From positions 1 through 32,283 of the forward strand of contig JAJZQG010000088.1 in assembly GCA_021847645.1 (NCBI GenBank): a DNA stretch of 32,283 nt, given 5' to 3'. This DNA is from Myxococcales bacterium. GTDB taxonomy: Bacteria; Myxococcota_A; Polyangia; Polyangiales; Polyangiaceae. The position numbers and the translations under genes are program-made. Below are positions 1 to 8,500 of this stretch, piece by piece. Every line of letters starts with the position of its first letter. Position 1 is the first letter of the stretch. The notes below the pieces were generated by a model that saw only the letters and a program-made list of their open reading frames with translations, had not been told where the DNA came from and did not search any database.

Positions 1-666
1 CGGGACGTCGCCGCTCCAGCTCGTGAGGCCCATGTTGGGCTGCGACGCGTCGGCCCGGGCAGCAACGACCTCGGCCGCGGTGTGTCCGTGCGCTGCCCAG
101 TGCATCTTGTTCTGCACGGTGGCGAAGAACTGCTGTGTGGCCTCGGCGCGCGGGTCGTAGTCGATGCTGGTGGCGTAGATCTCCAAGACCTTGCGCCAGA
201 AGACCTTTTCCGACGACCGGATATCGCGGATCCGGGCGAGTAGCTCGTCGAAGTAGTTGCCGCCGCCGGCGCGCTTCAGGCGCTCGTCGTCGAGGGTGAA
301 GCCCTTCACGATGTACTCGCGCAGGCGCTGGGTGGCCCAGATGCGGAACTGCGTTCCCCGGTGGGATTTCACGCGGTACCCGACGGAAATGATCACGTCG
401 AGGTTGAAGTACTCGACCTGGTACGTTTTGCCGTCGGAAGCAGTTGTTGCAGATTCTGCAACAACTGACTCCCGCTGCAGCTCCCCCTCCTCGAACACGT
501 TCTTGATGTGCCGAGAGATGACTGATTTGTCGCGCTGGAAGAGCTCGGCCATCTGGGTCAGCGAGAGCCAGGCCGTTTCGCCCTCGAAGCGGACCTCGAC
601 GCGGGTGCGGCCGTCCTCGGTTTGGTAGAGGAGGAAGTCCCCTCCACGACGGACAAGGTCAGTCAC
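1..666 (-). CDS. rhuM: RhuM family protein (3' end cut by window edge)
   Basis: I translated this from the reverse complement. It gives 222 codons without a stop and runs off the left edge, so the C-terminal third or so is missing (RhuM proteins are usually around 330-350 residues, from memory). The family is recognisable from an N-terminal stretch with FLLYQTEDG, then the helix-turn-helix-like WLSLTQMAELFQRDKSVISRH, then EYFNLDVIISVGYRVKSHRGTQFRIWATQRLREY. RhuM (named after a Salmonella pathogenicity-island gene) has no firmly established biochemical role; it is common in genomic islands, often beside restriction systems. The start is a GTG at 664-666 that overlaps the TGA of qatD by four bases (GTGA), implying translational coupling to the Qat operon. 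A 27-base palindrome lies inside the gene at 441-467. Family assignment is confident; function is unknown. Confidence 0.88.
   Translation of the reverse strand, partial: MTDLVRRGGDFLLYQTEDGRTRVEVRFEGETAWLSLTQMAELFQRDKSVISRHIKNVFEEGELQRESVVAESATTASDGKTYQVEYFNLDVIISVGYRVKSHRGTQFRIWATQRLREYIVKGFTLDDERLKRAGGGNYFDELLARIRDIRSSEKVFWRKVLEIYATSIDYDPRAEATQQFFATVQNKMHWAAHGHTAAEVVAARADASQPNMGLTSWSGDVP
441..467. repeat. 27-base palindrome inside rhuM
   Basis: Two perfect 13-base arms (CAGTTGTTGCAGA and its complement) surround a single central T. The site lies wholly inside the rhuM coding region, at the codons for SVVAESATT. It could be a protein-binding site, an mRNA hairpin, or a coincidence of the coding sequence. 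No second copy was noticed in the window. Confidence 0.8.
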
Positions 667-1430
667 GCGCTGCTCCTTCCATTCCCGCGCCGCTCCAAAG
701 CGCCTCGCTTCATTAGCGAACGAAGGTTCTCGCGAACGCGTGCCCGTGCTTCGGACTCGTCCACGCTCCAGAGCCTCCCCAGCGTCGCTTCCGCGTCTGC
801 AACGTCCCAAGGAAATAGCGGCGAGTTGCCGACGCGAGTGAATGGTCCGTCTGTCTCCGTCAGGACGCGGTCCGCGGGCATGTGCCCTGCGAGATTACGT
901 CCTTTCTCCGTCTTCAACATTGATGGTCCGACGCTGAACCAGCATCCGCTCTCATTCGCGCATTCAAGTTCTCGCAGCGACCCGCTGAACCAATGCAAGA
1001 CCGCAGTGCTCGCGCCACCAAATCTGCCAAGATCTTCAAGCACCTCGCGAGCCGCGCCCCGCGAATGCACGCTCATCACCCTGCCGCCCAGAAGGGCGGT
1101 GCGCTGCAGAATTGTCCGGAAGACGTCACGCTGCAAAGCCAGTGATGCCTTGTGCGGCGGAGATCCGTCGAGCCCTATCTCACCAACGAAATCGGCGGAT
1201 TCCACCAGTTCGCAGAATCGCTCGACCTCACGTGCCCGGGTCGCCACCAGCTCGGGATGAAGCCCGAGTCCGACCCTCACGTGAGGCGCACTTCCAATCA
1301 AGCGCTTGGTGCCGTCAATGGCAAGCGGAGTGGTAGTCACCGCCAAGACGCTGCAGCCCCGTCGAACAATCTCGCGGAGAACCGAATGCGGATCAGGGTA
1401 GAGATCGAGGTGGCAATGAAAGTCGATCAC
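663..1430 (-). CDS. qatD: QatD, TatD-family metal-dependent hydrolase
   Basis: A 255-residue protein of the TatD amidohydrolase fold. Visible metal ligands are the N-terminal HCH (His5, His7), Glu84 in VGEIGLDG, His122 in SVHSRG, His146 in LHWFSG and Asp194 in TETDGPF, matching the order in TatD nucleases. Length is normal for the family. It is the fourth gene of a QatA-QatB-QatC-QatD series, which identifies it as the nuclease-like subunit of the QatABCD antiphage system. The start is a GTG (1428-1430) overlapping the qatC stop by four bases; its own stop overlaps the rhuM start in the same way. All key residues are present, so it should be catalytically competent. The alternative, a housekeeping TatD, is unlikely given the operon. 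Confidence 0.93.
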   Translation of the reverse strand: MIDFHCHLDLYPDPHSVLREIVRRGCSVLAVTTTPLAIDGTKRLIGSAPHVRVGLGLHPELVATRAREVERFCELVESADFVGEIGLDGSPPHKASLALQRDVFRTILQRTALLGGRVMSVHSRGAAREVLEDLGRFGGASTAVLHWFSGSLRELECANESGCWFSVGPSMLKTEKGRNLAGHMPADRVLTETDGPFTRVGNSPLFPWDVADAEATLGRLWSVDESEARARVRENLRSLMKRGALERRGNGRSSA

Positions 1431-2701
1431 AGGGCCCTCATCGCCTTGAGGAATCTCCCAACCTCGTCAATTCCCCGTTCAACGGTCTGGCAGTAGGGGA
1501 CTGGATCCGTCAGCTCAAGGGCGCTCAACGCTCCCGCTGACCACCGTTCGACTCCATCCTTCTGCACAGACAAGTAGGCCATGCCCAAGGACCGCACATC
1601 GTCAAATGCGCGTTGCGAGCGCAGCGTCGCATACCGGTACTTCGTCGTATCTCGGACGCCCCAATCGTGAATCGCAGCCCTTCGGACGATGCAAGGCACA
1701 CAACGTCCGCAATGTTCGTACCCGTACCGGCCGAATCGCCCGCAACTGGTAGACTCGAAGACGAGCTTCTTGAGTAGATCCTGCCGGGTGCACCCTCGGA
1801 GCAACTCACCTTTTGTTGAGAACTGGTACGGATTTTCTATCGTAACAGAAAAGCCCACGGCGTCCCAGACTCGCTGAACCATCGCGATGAAATGAGGGTG
1901 AGTCGTTCTCGTGCTCAGACTGCCAACTCTGATATTCGTGAGGGGAACGTTCATGCTGATCAGCCCATTCTCCGGGACAATCAGCTTGATCGGGACTGAT
2001 CCGCCGAACCCCGGTAAGGAGGAGGCGGCAAGCAACCCATATGCAAGAAACGCAATTGAACGCGCACGCTGAGACCTCTCGGCTGGGCCGACCGGGCGGG
2101 CTGCATGCGTAAGCTGCAGGTGCGCCCCGTCGGGATTGACCGCCGTGGCAAAACGACGCTGACGATCCGTATCTCCGAGTGCAACTTGACTCACGAATAC
2201 AGGGTGGCCGCCCTGAGAGACGATGTCTATCGCGCCGACCAGGCTGTCGGCACCGCCCGACAGTAGAGCAACCATGTCGCCGTCCAGCGCGGCAGAGCTT
2301 CTTCGCGTGCGCCTCATCGGCGTCGGCGGCGGAAGCCCGTCTGAAGTAAAACCGACGGACCAAATATCGCCGGTCAGGAAGCGGAGTGCCTCGGCAAGAG
2401 ATTGGGCGTGGGGGGTCCAGTTCTGCGGCGCGGCAAGGGACACCTCGAGATCAATGACGCGCGTCCAGCCGTCAGGACTATGTGAGCGCCGCACGGATTG
2501 GTCAGCCGCGATAACGCCGAGCCCAAATGACAAGAAGTCCCACGCCTGTGGATCAGGAGCAAGGCGCGCACGACGCACTGCTCCGGGGATCGACGCGCCC
2601 ACTCGACCGACACCCGCTGCGCTCGGAGAGCCGTACAGACAGAACGTCGCGCCGTCGCGGATCGGCTTGACATCAACATTCGAGGAGCAGACGACTCTCA
2701 C
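1427..2701 (-). CDS. qatC: QatC, QueC-like PP-loop enzyme
   Basis: A 424-residue protein with the PP-loop ATP-pyrophosphatase signature SGGADS at residues 148-153, preceded by VALL, as in QueC (7-cyano-7-deazaguanine synthase). A cysteine cluster near residues 315-340 (CGRFGRYGYEHCGRCVPC) matches the QueC zinc site. It is longer than housekeeping QueC (about 230 residues) because of an extra N-terminal region of roughly 140 residues, as expected for QatC. It lies between qatB and qatD with GTGA overlaps on both sides; the start is GTG at 2699-2701. QatC-type enzymes are thought to make or attach a deazapurine to a partner protein rather than act in tRNA modification (from recollection of recent literature, not visible here). 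Confidence 0.92.
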   Translation of the reverse strand: MRVVCSSNVDVKPIRDGATFCLYGSPSAAGVGRVGASIPGAVRRARLAPDPQAWDFLSFGLGVIAADQSVRRSHSPDGWTRVIDLEVSLAAPQNWTPHAQSLAEALRFLTGDIWSVGFTSDGLPPPTPMRRTRRSSAALDGDMVALLSGGADSLVGAIDIVSQGGHPVFVSQVALGDTDRQRRFATAVNPDGAHLQLTHAARPVGPAERSQRARSIAFLAYGLLAASSLPGFGGSVPIKLIVPENGLISMNVPLTNIRVGSLSTRTTHPHFIAMVQRVWDAVGFSVTIENPYQFSTKGELLRGCTRQDLLKKLVFESTSCGRFGRYGYEHCGRCVPCIVRRAAIHDWGVRDTTKYRYATLRSQRAFDDVRSLGMAYLSVQKDGVERWSAGALSALELTDPVPYCQTVERGIDEVGRFLKAMRAL

Positions 2702-3510
2702 TGGACGTACTCCTCAAACACCTTGAAGGTGTCATGAATGACCTCCACGGCGAGCTTGGTTGCGCCAGAGCGATCGATAATCTTTCCGGCCTTGCGGCGT
2801 GCGCGAAAGGCTGCCGCGACAGTCTCCTGAACATATCCTCGAATCTCATCCAGACGCTCGATTGCCGCGGAAGCAGTTGGAGCCTTCTCAAGAACTGCCT
2901 TCCCAATGTCTAGCTCAATGCGATTGTTGATCTCGTATACAATGTAGCGTTCCAGCACCCATTCAATCTGCTTCTCGCTTAGCGCGCCGATGTCGGCTGT
3001 GTCGTCCTCGTCAAGCAGATCCGAAAGTGCTGCATTCACCGCCCTCTGGCTAGATTCCGAGTCCTGGGTCCCGTCCACAGGACTAACAAGCCGTGACAGG
3101 TTATCGATGATTTCGTTCGCTGGGCGTCCCGCCAGCGTTCCCAGGTCCAGGCCCAGCGCCGCCGAATCAGCCCTGCTCCCGCCAAGCGAGTGAAGCACGT
3201 CGAAGAGGGCTCCCGCCCTTGAGGCCGCGCCGCCCATCCGTTTGGTGGCGTTAGCGGAGCCCCCCAACCCTCGCCCGACGTAGGACGCGAGTCCGCTGCG
3301 CAACGATGAGCCTTCACCTGCTTTCGCGAATTCGCCTAGACTTCTACGAGCACCACCGAACCTCGCGGTCGGTGCCGTGGCTGCGCCGCCCTGCAGCGGC
3401 ACCGAGCCATCCTGCTTTGCAATTCCCGCGGGGGTACCGACGTCTGGTACCCAAGGGGGAACCAAGGGGACGCCACCGCCCGGCCCGGAACTCGAACCAG
3501 AAGTGCCCAT
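2698..3510 (-). CDS. qatB: QatB, Qat system protein
   Basis: A 270-residue protein identified as QatB mainly by its place between the KAP ATPase and the QueC-like gene. The first 45 residues are Gly/Ser/Pro-rich and disordered-looking, starting Met-Gly-Thr-Ser, so removal of the initiator Met would expose an N-terminal glycine. The remainder is helical, with an acidic stretch LLDEDDTADIG near residues 180-190 and a C-terminal helical region containing EVIHDTFKVFEEYV. No catalytic motif was recognised. The ATG (3508-3510) overlaps the qatA stop by one base (TGATG) and the stop overlaps the qatC start (GTGA). Its likely role is the modified or sensing partner of QatC (inference from the family). 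The name rests on context more than on sequence. Confidence 0.85.
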   Translation of the reverse strand: MGTSGSSSGPGGGVPLVPPWVPDVGTPAGIAKQDGSVPLQGGAATAPTARFGGARRSLGEFAKAGEGSSLRSGLASYVGRGLGGSANATKRMGGAASRAGALFDVLHSLGGSRADSAALGLDLGTLAGRPANEIIDNLSRLVSPVDGTQDSESSQRAVNAALSDLLDEDDTADIGALSEKQIEWVLERYIVYEINNRIELDIGKAVLEKAPTASAAIERLDEIRGYVQETVAAAFRARRKAGKIIDRSGATKLAVEVIHDTFKVFEEYVQ

Positions 3511-5369
3511 CAGTCAGCCTTCTTCGAGACGGTCTCGATCGCTTTCTTGACCCGTGCGGGTGTGGCGGTCTTCGTCTTCCATGCGTCGAGGACCTCCCGC
3601 GCCCAATCTCTGTCGCGCAAGATCGGAACAATTGTCGCGTCCAGGTGACTCGGGTTCATGTCCTTGAGGAACTTCGCGAACTCGCCAGCCATTACCGGCG
3701 CAGCTTCGATGAGCGCCAGCCACGCCCAGAGTACTGGCGGCCTGCCCCACGTCTGCTCCCCTCTCGCCCGGACCATCAGTCTCGATGCCAGGAGGTTGAG
3801 GTCGCTGCCTGGCAGAGCAGCCAAGCGCTCTCGGAATGCGCTCGTCTCTGCCGTCAACTTCAGCAATCCCTCGAGGGTGTCCATGGCAGCCGAGGACATT
3901 CGGTCGGCAGCAGTCACAATCGGTAGAGTTTCCCTGCTAACATAGACGACTGCTCTCAGATCAGCCTCACCGAGTGCGGGCTCGAGCTCCAGCCAGTTCC
4001 TGATAAATGGAGTGCTCCAGTCTCGATCCAAGTCGGCGACGTTCTCACCGGCTCTTGCCCTCTTCTCCCAGGCGACGAGGAACTCGGGCCTTCCATCGTT
4101 CCCGTCGTTGACTGCGGTGACAAGGCGCTGGTACGCGCTCTCTGAGGCGCAGCGCTCAAACAAGAGCACCTTCGCTAGAACGGACTCATCGACGGATACG
4201 TTCTGAGACTTTGCGACAGCGAGCCTGATTGATAGGGTGTTGAGGAAACGCTTGATCAGCCTGGGATTCCCCGCGATCTGCGGTGCTGTCGTCATCAGCG
4301 GAGCTAGTCTATCTGCAAGCTCAAGATTCGTCTTCAATTCCGAGGGAGCGTCTGGCAGCAGCCCGGTCACGAAACTGAGGTCGACTCGCTTGCCGGTCCA
4401 GGACTGGGACAACCTCTCACAGACCTTGGTCCGGAGTTCCTCCTTCCGCTTGTCATCGAGTTTGGCTTTGTCGATGTAGAGCAGCATGAGGTACGCGCGG
4501 ACCTCCTGAGTACCCAACGGGGGAACGCGGAGCGGTACCTGGATCAGCTTGTCGAAGTAGCTCGTGACGAGGTCATCGTCCAGTTCTACGTCTTTGAAGT
4601 GCGTCCGCACCGCTTGGCGAATCATCTTGTCGTCGGCAGCGATTACGAACGCGGTGCGAGGCAGGAAAAGGAATAGTCGCATCGCTTCCAGCGTGGAAAT
4701 GGCTGTGCTTGGAAGGCATCTGTCGAGGTCGTCAATAAAGACAACAAGCGTGGTGTTGGTCTCTTGAAGAGCCTCCGCGAACTGCTTGCGAATAGCGGCG
4801 ATCTGTTTGGGGGGCGACGGCTCCTTCTTGGGTTTGATGATTCCCGCTCCCGCCGCCGCCATCTCCTTTCCGGACTTCTCGAGCGCAAGCGCGTCTGTTT
4901 CCGTCACATCGCCGTCCGTAATCCCCTGGAGTGCAGCCCAACTAGCGCCTAGGAGTCCGACGGGCGGTAGTCCATAAGTCACGGCGAGAACGGACCCGAG
5001 CGTGAGTCCTACGGCTCGGAGCCAGTCAACTCTACGCATCAGGTCGCTGACCTTGGCCAGAGCGGAAGCGTTGTTCTCCGCGTGCTTCGCAAGCTTGGTC
5101 GCGATATCCTCAAGCAGCGCGGCGCGCGCGTCGTCGTACCCTTGATAGAGCCATGCGTTGAAGTTGATGAACAGGTAGTTCTTGCTCTCAACTCGCGCCG
5201 TCAACGCATCGGAGATCAGGTTCAGCATCGAGGACTTCCCGACGCCCCAGCCTCCTGAGACCCCCATCGACAGGGGAGAGCCGTTTGCCTGAATGATGAG
5301 CTCCGCCGCGGTTTCCGCGACGCACCGGAAGTTCAGGTAGTCAAGCCGCGTATCGTTGTCAGACCACAT
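3510..5369 (-). CDS. qatA: QatA, KAP-family P-loop NTPase
   Basis: A 619-residue KAP NTPase, the ATPase of the QatABCD antiphage system. The Walker A motif GGWGVGKSS lies near residue 42 and Walker B VVFIDDLDRC near residue 211. Between them is a hydrophobic segment (about residues 115-147, LRAVGLTLGSVLAVTYGL and following), the membrane-associated insertion typical of KAP ATPases. I chose the ATG at 5367-5369 because AGGGGAG stands about ten bases upstream and the protein then starts MWSDNDTRLDYLNF; the open frame extends 28 codons further to 5453 without a ribosome site. It is the first gene of the Qat operon, 148 bases after mad8, so it probably has its own promoter in 5370-5517. Confidence 0.92.
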   Translation of the reverse strand: MWSDNDTRLDYLNFRCVAETAAELIIQANGSPLSMGVSGGWGVGKSSMLNLISDALTARVESKNYLFINFNAWLYQGYDDARAALLEDIATKLAKHAENNASALAKVSDLMRRVDWLRAVGLTLGSVLAVTYGLPPVGLLGASWAALQGITDGDVTETDALALEKSGKEMAAAGAGIIKPKKEPSPPKQIAAIRKQFAEALQETNTTLVVFIDDLDRCLPSTAISTLEAMRLFLFLPRTAFVIAADDKMIRQAVRTHFKDVELDDDLVTSYFDKLIQVPLRVPPLGTQEVRAYLMLLYIDKAKLDDKRKEELRTKVCERLSQSWTGKRVDLSFVTGLLPDAPSELKTNLELADRLAPLMTTAPQIAGNPRLIKRFLNTLSIRLAVAKSQNVSVDESVLAKVLLFERCASESAYQRLVTAVNDGNDGRPEFLVAWEKRARAGENVADLDRDWSTPFIRNWLELEPALGEADLRAVVYVSRETLPIVTAADRMSSAAMDTLEGLLKLTAETSAFRERLAALPGSDLNLLASRLMVRARGEQTWGRPPVLWAWLALIEAAPVMAGEFAKFLKDMNPSHLDATIVPILRDRDWAREVLDAWKTKTATPARVKKAIETVSKKAD

Positions 5370-5517
5370 CGCGCTTATCTCCCCTGCCCACCTTGCGGGC
5401 ACCACATCGGTTGTCGGAACACTCGCACTGGGCCCTGACGCCACGAGACGCAATCGGGGTGCCAGAGGCCAAATGCGGTTCTCCCATGGCTCGGGCTACG
5501 CGCGCGCTGAGTGGCAG
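5370..5517 (-). promoter_or_regulatory. Gap between the MADS-like and Qat operons
   Basis: This 148-base non-coding stretch separates the mad8 stop from the qatA start and presumably carries the qat promoter. It holds an imperfect inverted repeat at 5385-5401 (TGCCC ... GGGCA), a GC-alternating run near 5501-5508, and the qatA ribosome site. I could not pick a convincing -35/-10 pair or a terminator, so transcription from the upstream operon may read through. Confidence 0.4.
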
Positions 5518-8500
5518 TCATCCTGGCAGTCCTCTTACGGCGGTCTTGGTGGCGCCGCCGTGGTGGGTCACTCGCGGGCGGCAGCGGATCTTCACCGCTC
5601 CTTTGGTGAACGCCTCGTCGGTGGCCTTGCTTGACCAGACGAAGGCTTCGCCCGGACGGAGGTTCGCCATCTTCTCCGGAGTAAGCGAGCCGAGCGCGGC
5701 ATTCGCCTTCTGGATGTGCTTGAGCCAAGCGGGCGAGTTGAACTTGTGGAGGATGACCTGGCTCGATAGCTCGATGAGCGAGACGGGCACCGAGGGCGGG
5801 TCCTGGCTCGCCACCATGATGCTCGTTCCCTTATGGCGCATTTCACGCACGACCTCGATGAGGCCAGCAACGAGATCGGGATTCTCGATGTACTTGTGCG
5901 CCTCGTCAAACACTACGAGCTTGTTGAACGAGTGCTGCACGCCCTCGTCGTCCCGGTGCTTCGCGTCGGCGAAGAGCTGGAGGAGCACGACGAACAGGCC
6001 GAGAGCTTCGTCCTTCTCGATGAACTCGTCGCGAAGGTCGACGATGATGAGCCGGCCCGGGCGGATCTCGTCCTTGAGGCGAACCGAATCGTCGATGTAC
6101 TCGCTCGCGAGTTCGAGGCGCATCTTTGCCATGCCCTTCAGATGGTCGGGCAGCGACGAGGCTTCGATTCCCTGGTTCAGCCCCTCGAGCGTGAGGTCGT
6201 CGCGAAGCGACTTCATCACGCGGTTGAGCTGACGGATATAGGTGGCCTGGTTGCCGACAGCCCCCATGAGGAAGCGCCAGTGGCTCGTCTGCAGCTCGGC
6301 GGCGCCAAACTTCAGCGGGCGCACCTCAATGCCCGGATACTCCAGCTTACGCTCCGCGAGCTTGTCGGCGGGCGCCAGGAGCAGGACGTCAGCGAGCGCG
6401 CGCGGCTCGGCGCCGAAAGTCTCCTTGAGGGCCTTCACCTGCGCAACCTCACTATTGGGCGCTACCATCGACGTGAACTCCGGGCGGTAGTCCATCGTCG
6501 GGCTGTAGTGGAAGATCACCGTCGCGAGGGGCTGCGGAAGGACGTTGATGTTCGGGATAGGAAGCGAAGCCATCTCGGCGATGGTGCCGAGCGTGTAGCT
6601 CTTGCCGCCGCCCTGGACGCCGAAGAGGCTGATGGTGTGCGTCTGGTTCAGATCGATCGCGACGCGCCGGCCTGAGACGTCGCCTAATAACCCGTACTGC
6701 GGCGAGGTGCCGGTGACGCCGAGCATGACGTCGTAGGGGACGGCGGGAGAATTCTCGGGCTCTGGTCCCAGCGCGGGCGCTGGAGCTTGCGATGCCCGGG
6801 GATCGGGAGGTGCCGCTGCGGGAGCCACGTTGGCCCCTGGCGCGTTCTTCGGCAGCGGCGCGACGGGGACTGCCTCCGGTGCGGTGGGGCGCGCCATGGG
6901 CGCCACGGCGGGCGCGGGCACCGCTTCCTGCGAAGCGGTGGGCGTGTGCGAGGGCGGCGGGACGCTGGGCTGGCGACCACGCAGTTCCTCCCATGACACC
7001 GAGCGGTCGCGCGGCGAACCGAGGAAGGCGGCCGAGTCGAGCGTCGGCACAGAGGGTGCGCGTTCGCGACGACGGCGAACCTCGGTGACACCGCGGGGGC
7101 GCGGTCCGCCACCGCCGGGCTCGCCGCCCTCTGACGAGCTCGCACTGATGCTCGCCGACGAGCCGGTGCTCGGCGCGGCAGCTTCGACGAGCTGGCGAAT
7201 CAGGTCGACGCCGATGCGGTGGTACTCGATGCCGCTCTCGCTCTCGGGCGGCTCGGTACCTGGCTTGGCGAAGTCGAAGATGAGGGCGCTGCGCGTGAAC
7301 GCGAGCTGGTAGCCATCGTCGAGCGTGTGGATGAAGTAGCGCGCCTCGTCCGCTGCCGCGTGGCTGATGGCGCCGTAGCGCTCGGCGCGCTCCAGGTAGA
7401 ACTCGAGGAGCAACGCGAGTTCGCGCGTCTTGAACGCGCGGTCGGGGCGGTCCTGGGGCGTGCGTCGCGGGTCGAAGTGGTGCGCGAGCACCTGCTCGCT
7501 CTGCGCGATCTGCTCGGCGATGCTCGATTTGAGGGCGTTGTACTGCGAGAGGTCGCCGACGCCCGAGTAGCACTTAACTTCGACGAAGCGGCACGTGATG
7601 ATGCGCTTGCTGATGTCGAGGTCGAAGAGCGCGAGGTCAGTGCGCTTGAAGCTGACCTCGTCGCCAAGCTCGTCGGCCTGCTGCTTCAGCACGCGGTACA
7701 GATCGAGGTGCGCGTCGAGCGGCACGACTATCTGGTTCTCGAAGACGCCCTGGTGCTCCAGGTAGAGGCGCGAGAGCGCGAGACCGAGTGCTTCCGCTCG
7801 CTGGGTCGGTGACGAGATCAGCTTCAGCGCGAGCCGCCCGGAGAGTGAGCGAAGCTGGTCGAGCAGCAAAACAGCGTGGCGGCCTTCTGCCTCGAGCCCG
7901 TGCTCAACCATTACAGGCCTGAGCAGCGCCTCAAGCTCGGTAACCGAGCGCGAGGTGATCACGAGCCGGTGCCCCAGCGTGCTCGCCATGTCGGGCGAGT
8001 GGTCGATGAGGTAGTCGGGCCGCGTCGAGTGCCCGCCGTGGTCGAAGAACTCGATGCCGAGGTTCCGATCGAGCGTGAACACCCAGTCACTCACCTCGTG
8101 GACCTGGTGCAAGAGCGCGCGGTCGTCGGGGCCGAGCGCGAGGGTCACCACGGGGCGCAGGTCGACGCCGCTCTGGCCGGTGGCTACGGTCGCTGTAGCG
8201 TTCGAAATGGCCGCAGCGAGGCTGCCGAGCAGATCGGACAGCTCTTCAGCGTTCTCAATGGGCTGCGCCACACCGTGGCGAGGCAGGCGTCGCCACGCGA
8301 CTGTCAGCTCATCCTCATGGTACTCAGTCGAGAACTCCTGCACGAGCCCATGGACAAAGGCAGTCGCATGGCGCGGATCAGCCTTCCGAGCGGCCACTTC
8401 CTCGGCCGGGAACACGTCGAAAAGGAGCGAGAGGTGCGCTGCGTGCGTCTCGGGGCTGGTGCGGAAGTCCTTGGTCGCGCGCACCGCGAAACGCAGCTTC

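Noticed and set aside
1427..2701. Housekeeping queuosine gene queC
   Set aside because: It is longer than QueC, has no queD/queE/queF neighbours, and sits between QatB and TatD-like genes.
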